Origin: an uncultured Eubacteriales bacterium
GTDB lineage: Bacteria; Bacillota; Clostridia; Christensenellales; CAG-314
Length of the DNA: 15,750 nt
Direction: 5' to 3'
Assembly: GCA_900546875.1 (NCBI GenBank)
Contig: URET01000031.1
Coordinates: forward strand, 1-15,750
The notes beneath the pieces are model-generated. The model did not search any database, had not been told where the DNA came from, and worked only from the letters and a program-made list of their open reading frames with translations. This document shows positions 13,355 through 15,750 of this stretch, piece by piece (the first letter of the stretch is position 1; the number at the start of each line of letters is the position of its first letter). The translations under genes were made by a program, and so were the position numbers.

Positions 13355-15598
13355 CTATACCGCGCCTTCGTCGGAAATATACTTTTTATAAGCCTCCTCC
13401 GCTTCTGGAAGGAAATGTCTCAGTAAAGTACTGCGCGTAACTATATAATTATTCTTTACCATGTAATACAAATGCGACCTCGAACCTATCAGCACTACCG
13501 TTTTTTTCGCTCTGGTCACGGCTGTATACAAAAGGTTTTTGTTTATTATGCCGGGCGGACCGCTTACCACAGGTATCACTACTACCTCGAACTCACTGCC
13601 CTGACTTTTATGGACTGTCACAGCATAGGCTTCGGTAATATTGGGCAGCTCCGCCTGTGAATATACCGCCACTCTTCCGTCGTCAAAAAGAATGGTCATG
13701 CCTTCTTCCCTGATGTCGGTAATAAAACCCATGTCGCCGTTGAAAACGCCCGCGCCCGATTCGGTTTCGCCCTCAGGAGAAAACCTCTCCCACCGGCATT
13801 GATAATCGTTTACGGTCTGCATCACCTTGTCTCCGACGCGAAACACGTTTTTCCCGAAGGAAAACTCGGCGACCTCACTTCTCGGAGGATTGACCGCCCT
13901 CTGCAACAGCACGTTCAAATGCTCGACTCCGGCGTCTCCGGCTTTCATGGGACAAAGCACCTGAATGTCCGCCGGCTGTACGCCCGTAAAACCCGGAAGC
14001 CTTTTAGTCACCAGTCCCACTATGAGCCCGGCGGTATCTTCCTGCGATTCGGTTTCTATAAAGAAGAAATCCCTGCTTCTGTTGTTTATGACGGGCATTT
14101 TGCACTCGTTGATGAGATGCGCGTTGCTGACGATTATGGAATCGGCAGACTGCCTGTAAATGTGGCTGAGAAAACTGACCGCTATAACGTTGCTCTTTAT
14201 GATGTCGGAAAGCACGTTTCCCGCCCCCACCGAGGGAAGCTGATCCTTGTCCCCGACAAGCACGATCCCGCCGCCCCTCTTCACCGCCTTCAGCAGTGCG
14301 TTGAATACGAAAATATCCACCATGGACGCCTCGTCCACTATAACCACGTCGGCAGTCAGCGGATTGTTTTCGTTTCGCATGAAAAACATCCCGTTTCTGT
14401 AGGTGTACTCCAACGCCCGATGGATGGTCTTTGCATGTCTGCCGGTGGCCTGCTCGATACGCTTGGCAGCGCGCCCTGTGGGACTCATACACTCCACCTT
14501 GCAGCCCATCGCTTCGAATACGGTACATAAACACTTTATGACCGTGGTCTTGCCGGTTCCCGGTCCGCCCGTTATCACCGCCGCGCCTTGGCTGACGGCA
14601 TTTCTCACGGCTTCTCTCTGTCCCGGATGGAGCCTTATACGGTTGATTCTTTCATAATGGTCGATCAGTGAGTCGTCCACATTTCTGCCGCGTAAGGCAG
14701 CCTCGTTTTTGAGCCTTACAAGTCTTGCCGCTATGGATCTTTCCGCGTTGTAATTGCGGAACAGAGCATAAACGGTTTTCCCTTCCCGGTCCAGCCTCTT
14801 AACGGACAGATCGAACTCCAGTCTTTCCATTATTTCGGGAAGCCGGCTGCGAAATTCCTCCTCGCTCAGCTTCAGCACCTTCGACGCACTTTCTGCCAGT
14901 TCATCCTCTGTCATATAGGTGTTTCCGCTTTTCTCGCCGCTCTCTCTGAGCGCGTACTCCGCTCCCGCACATAAACGGAATTCACTGCCCGCTCCGACGC
15001 CCGAACCCAAAGCGATCTTGTCAGCCGTCAGGAAGCCGATGCCGTCGACGTCCTGTATCAGCCTGTAGGGATTCTCCTTCACCGTTTTCACGGAGTTTTC
15101 TTTGTACACGGAATAAATTTTCATTGCAAGATTGAGCGTTATCCCCAACCCCTGCAAAAACATTATCTGATCACGCATATCCTTCACAGATAAGTACGCT
15201 TCGCCTATACGTTTGGCACGCTCCGGAGAGATACCGCTTATTTCAGCAAGCCTTTCGGGCGCTTTTTCAATGACGTTCAGTGCGTCCGACCCGAAACGCT
15301 TAAGTATCTTGCCCGCCGTCACCGCCCCCACATACGGCAATACGCCGCTTGAAAGATAGGTGAGTATACCTTCCTCGCTCTCGGGCGGCAATACCCGGCA
15401 CTCCTCCGCCCTGAACTGCCTTCCGAACCTTCCGTGATTTTCAAAAGCCCCTTTAAGCTCCAGCTTTTCGCCGTCGCTCAGCGACGGGAAAAAGCCTGTA
15501 CACGTGACCTCTTCCCCTTCACAGATCAGCCTGAGTACGGTATAACCGTTTTCGGGATTATTGAAAATTATGCTTCCTACACTACCCTTAATCACCAT
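13355..15598 (-). CDS. recD2: ATP-dependent DNA helicase RecD2
   Basis: RecD2 is a superfamily 1B 5'-3' DNA helicase of bacteria that often lack RecBCD; it acts in DNA repair and fork maintenance. From ATG 15598 the protein has 747 residues. Order seen: N-terminal beta-barrel starting KGSVGSIIFNNPENGYTVL, helix-hairpin-helix repeats (about 75-160), Walker A GGPGTGKT (344-351), the SPTGRAAKR motif Ia, DEASMVD (motif II), GDKDQLPSVGAGNVL (motif III), YRQ (motif IV), and late VHKSQGSEF and LLYTAVTRAKK (motifs V and VI). The frame remains open to a GTG at 15676, which overlaps the upstream stop as GTGA. Neither start has a good Shine-Dalgarno. I chose ATG because the extra 26 residues are polar and unlike the family, but coupling via GTGA is a real alternative. 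Confidence 0.95.
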   Translation of the reverse strand: MVIKGSVGSIIFNNPENGYTVLRLICEGEEVTCTGFFPSLSDGEKLELKGAFENHGRFGRQFRAEECRVLPPESEEGILTYLSSGVLPYVGAVTAGKILKRFGSDALNVIEKAPERLAEISGISPERAKRIGEAYLSVKDMRDQIMFLQGLGITLNLAMKIYSVYKENSVKTVKENPYRLIQDVDGIGFLTADKIALGSGVGAGSEFRLCAGAEYALRESGEKSGNTYMTEDELAESASKVLKLSEEEFRSRLPEIMERLEFDLSVKRLDREGKTVYALFRNYNAERSIAARLVRLKNEAALRGRNVDDSLIDHYERINRIRLHPGQREAVRNAVSQGAAVITGGPGTGKTTVIKCLCTVFEAMGCKVECMSPTGRAAKRIEQATGRHAKTIHRALEYTYRNGMFFMRNENNPLTADVVIVDEASMVDIFVFNALLKAVKRGGGIVLVGDKDQLPSVGAGNVLSDIIKSNVIAVSFLSHIYRQSADSIIVSNAHLINECKMPVINNRSRDFFFIETESQEDTAGLIVGLVTKRLPGFTGVQPADIQVLCPMKAGDAGVEHLNVLLQRAVNPPRSEVAEFSFGKNVFRVGDKVMQTVNDYQCRWERFSPEGETESGAGVFNGDMGFITDIREEGMTILFDDGRVAVYSQAELPNITEAYAVTVHKSQGSEFEVVVIPVVSGPPGIINKNLLYTAVTRAKKTVVLIGSRSHLYYMVKNNYIVTRSTLLRHFLPEAEEAYKKYISDEGAV

Positions 15599-15672
15599 CA
15601 GTCCACTACTTGAAAAAACGCCGCGTCTGTCGGGAATCCGATTATCCCCGCTTTCGGAACCTGTCTTCACGC

Positions 15673-15750
15673 TCACTCGGGCTCGTTTCTGCCGGTGAGC
15701 TTTCCGACTGTTTCAAGCCCCGCAAATCCGCCCTGCCTCAGAGCTTCGTA
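15673..15750 (-). CDS. C-terminal end of an unidentified upstream gene
   Basis: An open frame enters from the right edge and gives 25 residues, ending KLTGRNEPE, before TGA at 15675-15673. Its stop overlaps GTG 15676, the possible recD2 start, so it is probably the preceding gene of the same operon. The fragment is too short to identify. Confidence 0.5.
   Translation of the reverse strand, partial: YEALRQGGFAGLETVGKLTGRNEPE

Overview
The window looks like a chromosomal segment from a clostridial Bacillota. The left edge carries the 5' end of a 16S rRNA gene with the typical clostridial start. The protein genes are Gram-positive housekeeping families: GalU, RsmA, RecD2, SecA with a C-terminal zinc motif, frameshifted RF2 and a COG1579-type zinc-ribbon protein. 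Shine-Dalgarno sites are of the GGAGG type and promoters are plain sigma-A type. I cannot name a genus from the sequence.

Layout, left to right. (1) 1-232: the 5' end of a minus-strand rRNA operon with leader and a near-consensus promoter. (2) 599-1542: a plus-strand right-handed beta-helix protein (DUF3737-like) with its own promoter. (3) 1731-2780: degenerate tandem repeats, a two-way terminator, and minus-strand galU. (4) 2781-3422: a divergent promoter region holding two copies of an intergenic repeat. (5) 3423-6813: a plus-strand operon rsmA, two consecutive RimK-like ATP-grasp ligases, and an MscS-type channel, closed by a strong terminator at 6859-6886. (6) 6887-8592: about 1.7 kb with no convincing protein gene, between convergent terminators. 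It holds a modular array of a short motif, TGACCCG-N4-TGACTTG on the plus strand. (7) 8593-15750: a minus-strand housekeeping operon, in transcription order an unknown gene (only its C-terminus is visible), recD2, secA, prfB and a zinc-ribbon coiled-coil gene, closed by a terminator at 8593-8614.

The minus-strand operon combines DNA repair, protein export and translation termination. prfB carries the classical +1 programmed frameshift (CTT TGA C), so the real RF2 starts at 10537 and is 365 residues long. The plus-strand operon couples ribosome maturation (RsmA) with two ligases of unknown substrate and a channel.

The least explained part is the array at 7241-8489. Fourteen direct-oriented elements delimit modules of 51 to 152 bp in the order A-B-C-D-E-A-B-C-D-E-E-F-G. 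A 276-bp stretch inside the duplicated block is perfectly identical. The two half-sites of each complete element sit 11 bp apart, about one helical turn, which suggests a protein-binding array. A non-coding RNA or a recombination-prone repeat is also possible. This is inference: no family known to me is matched.
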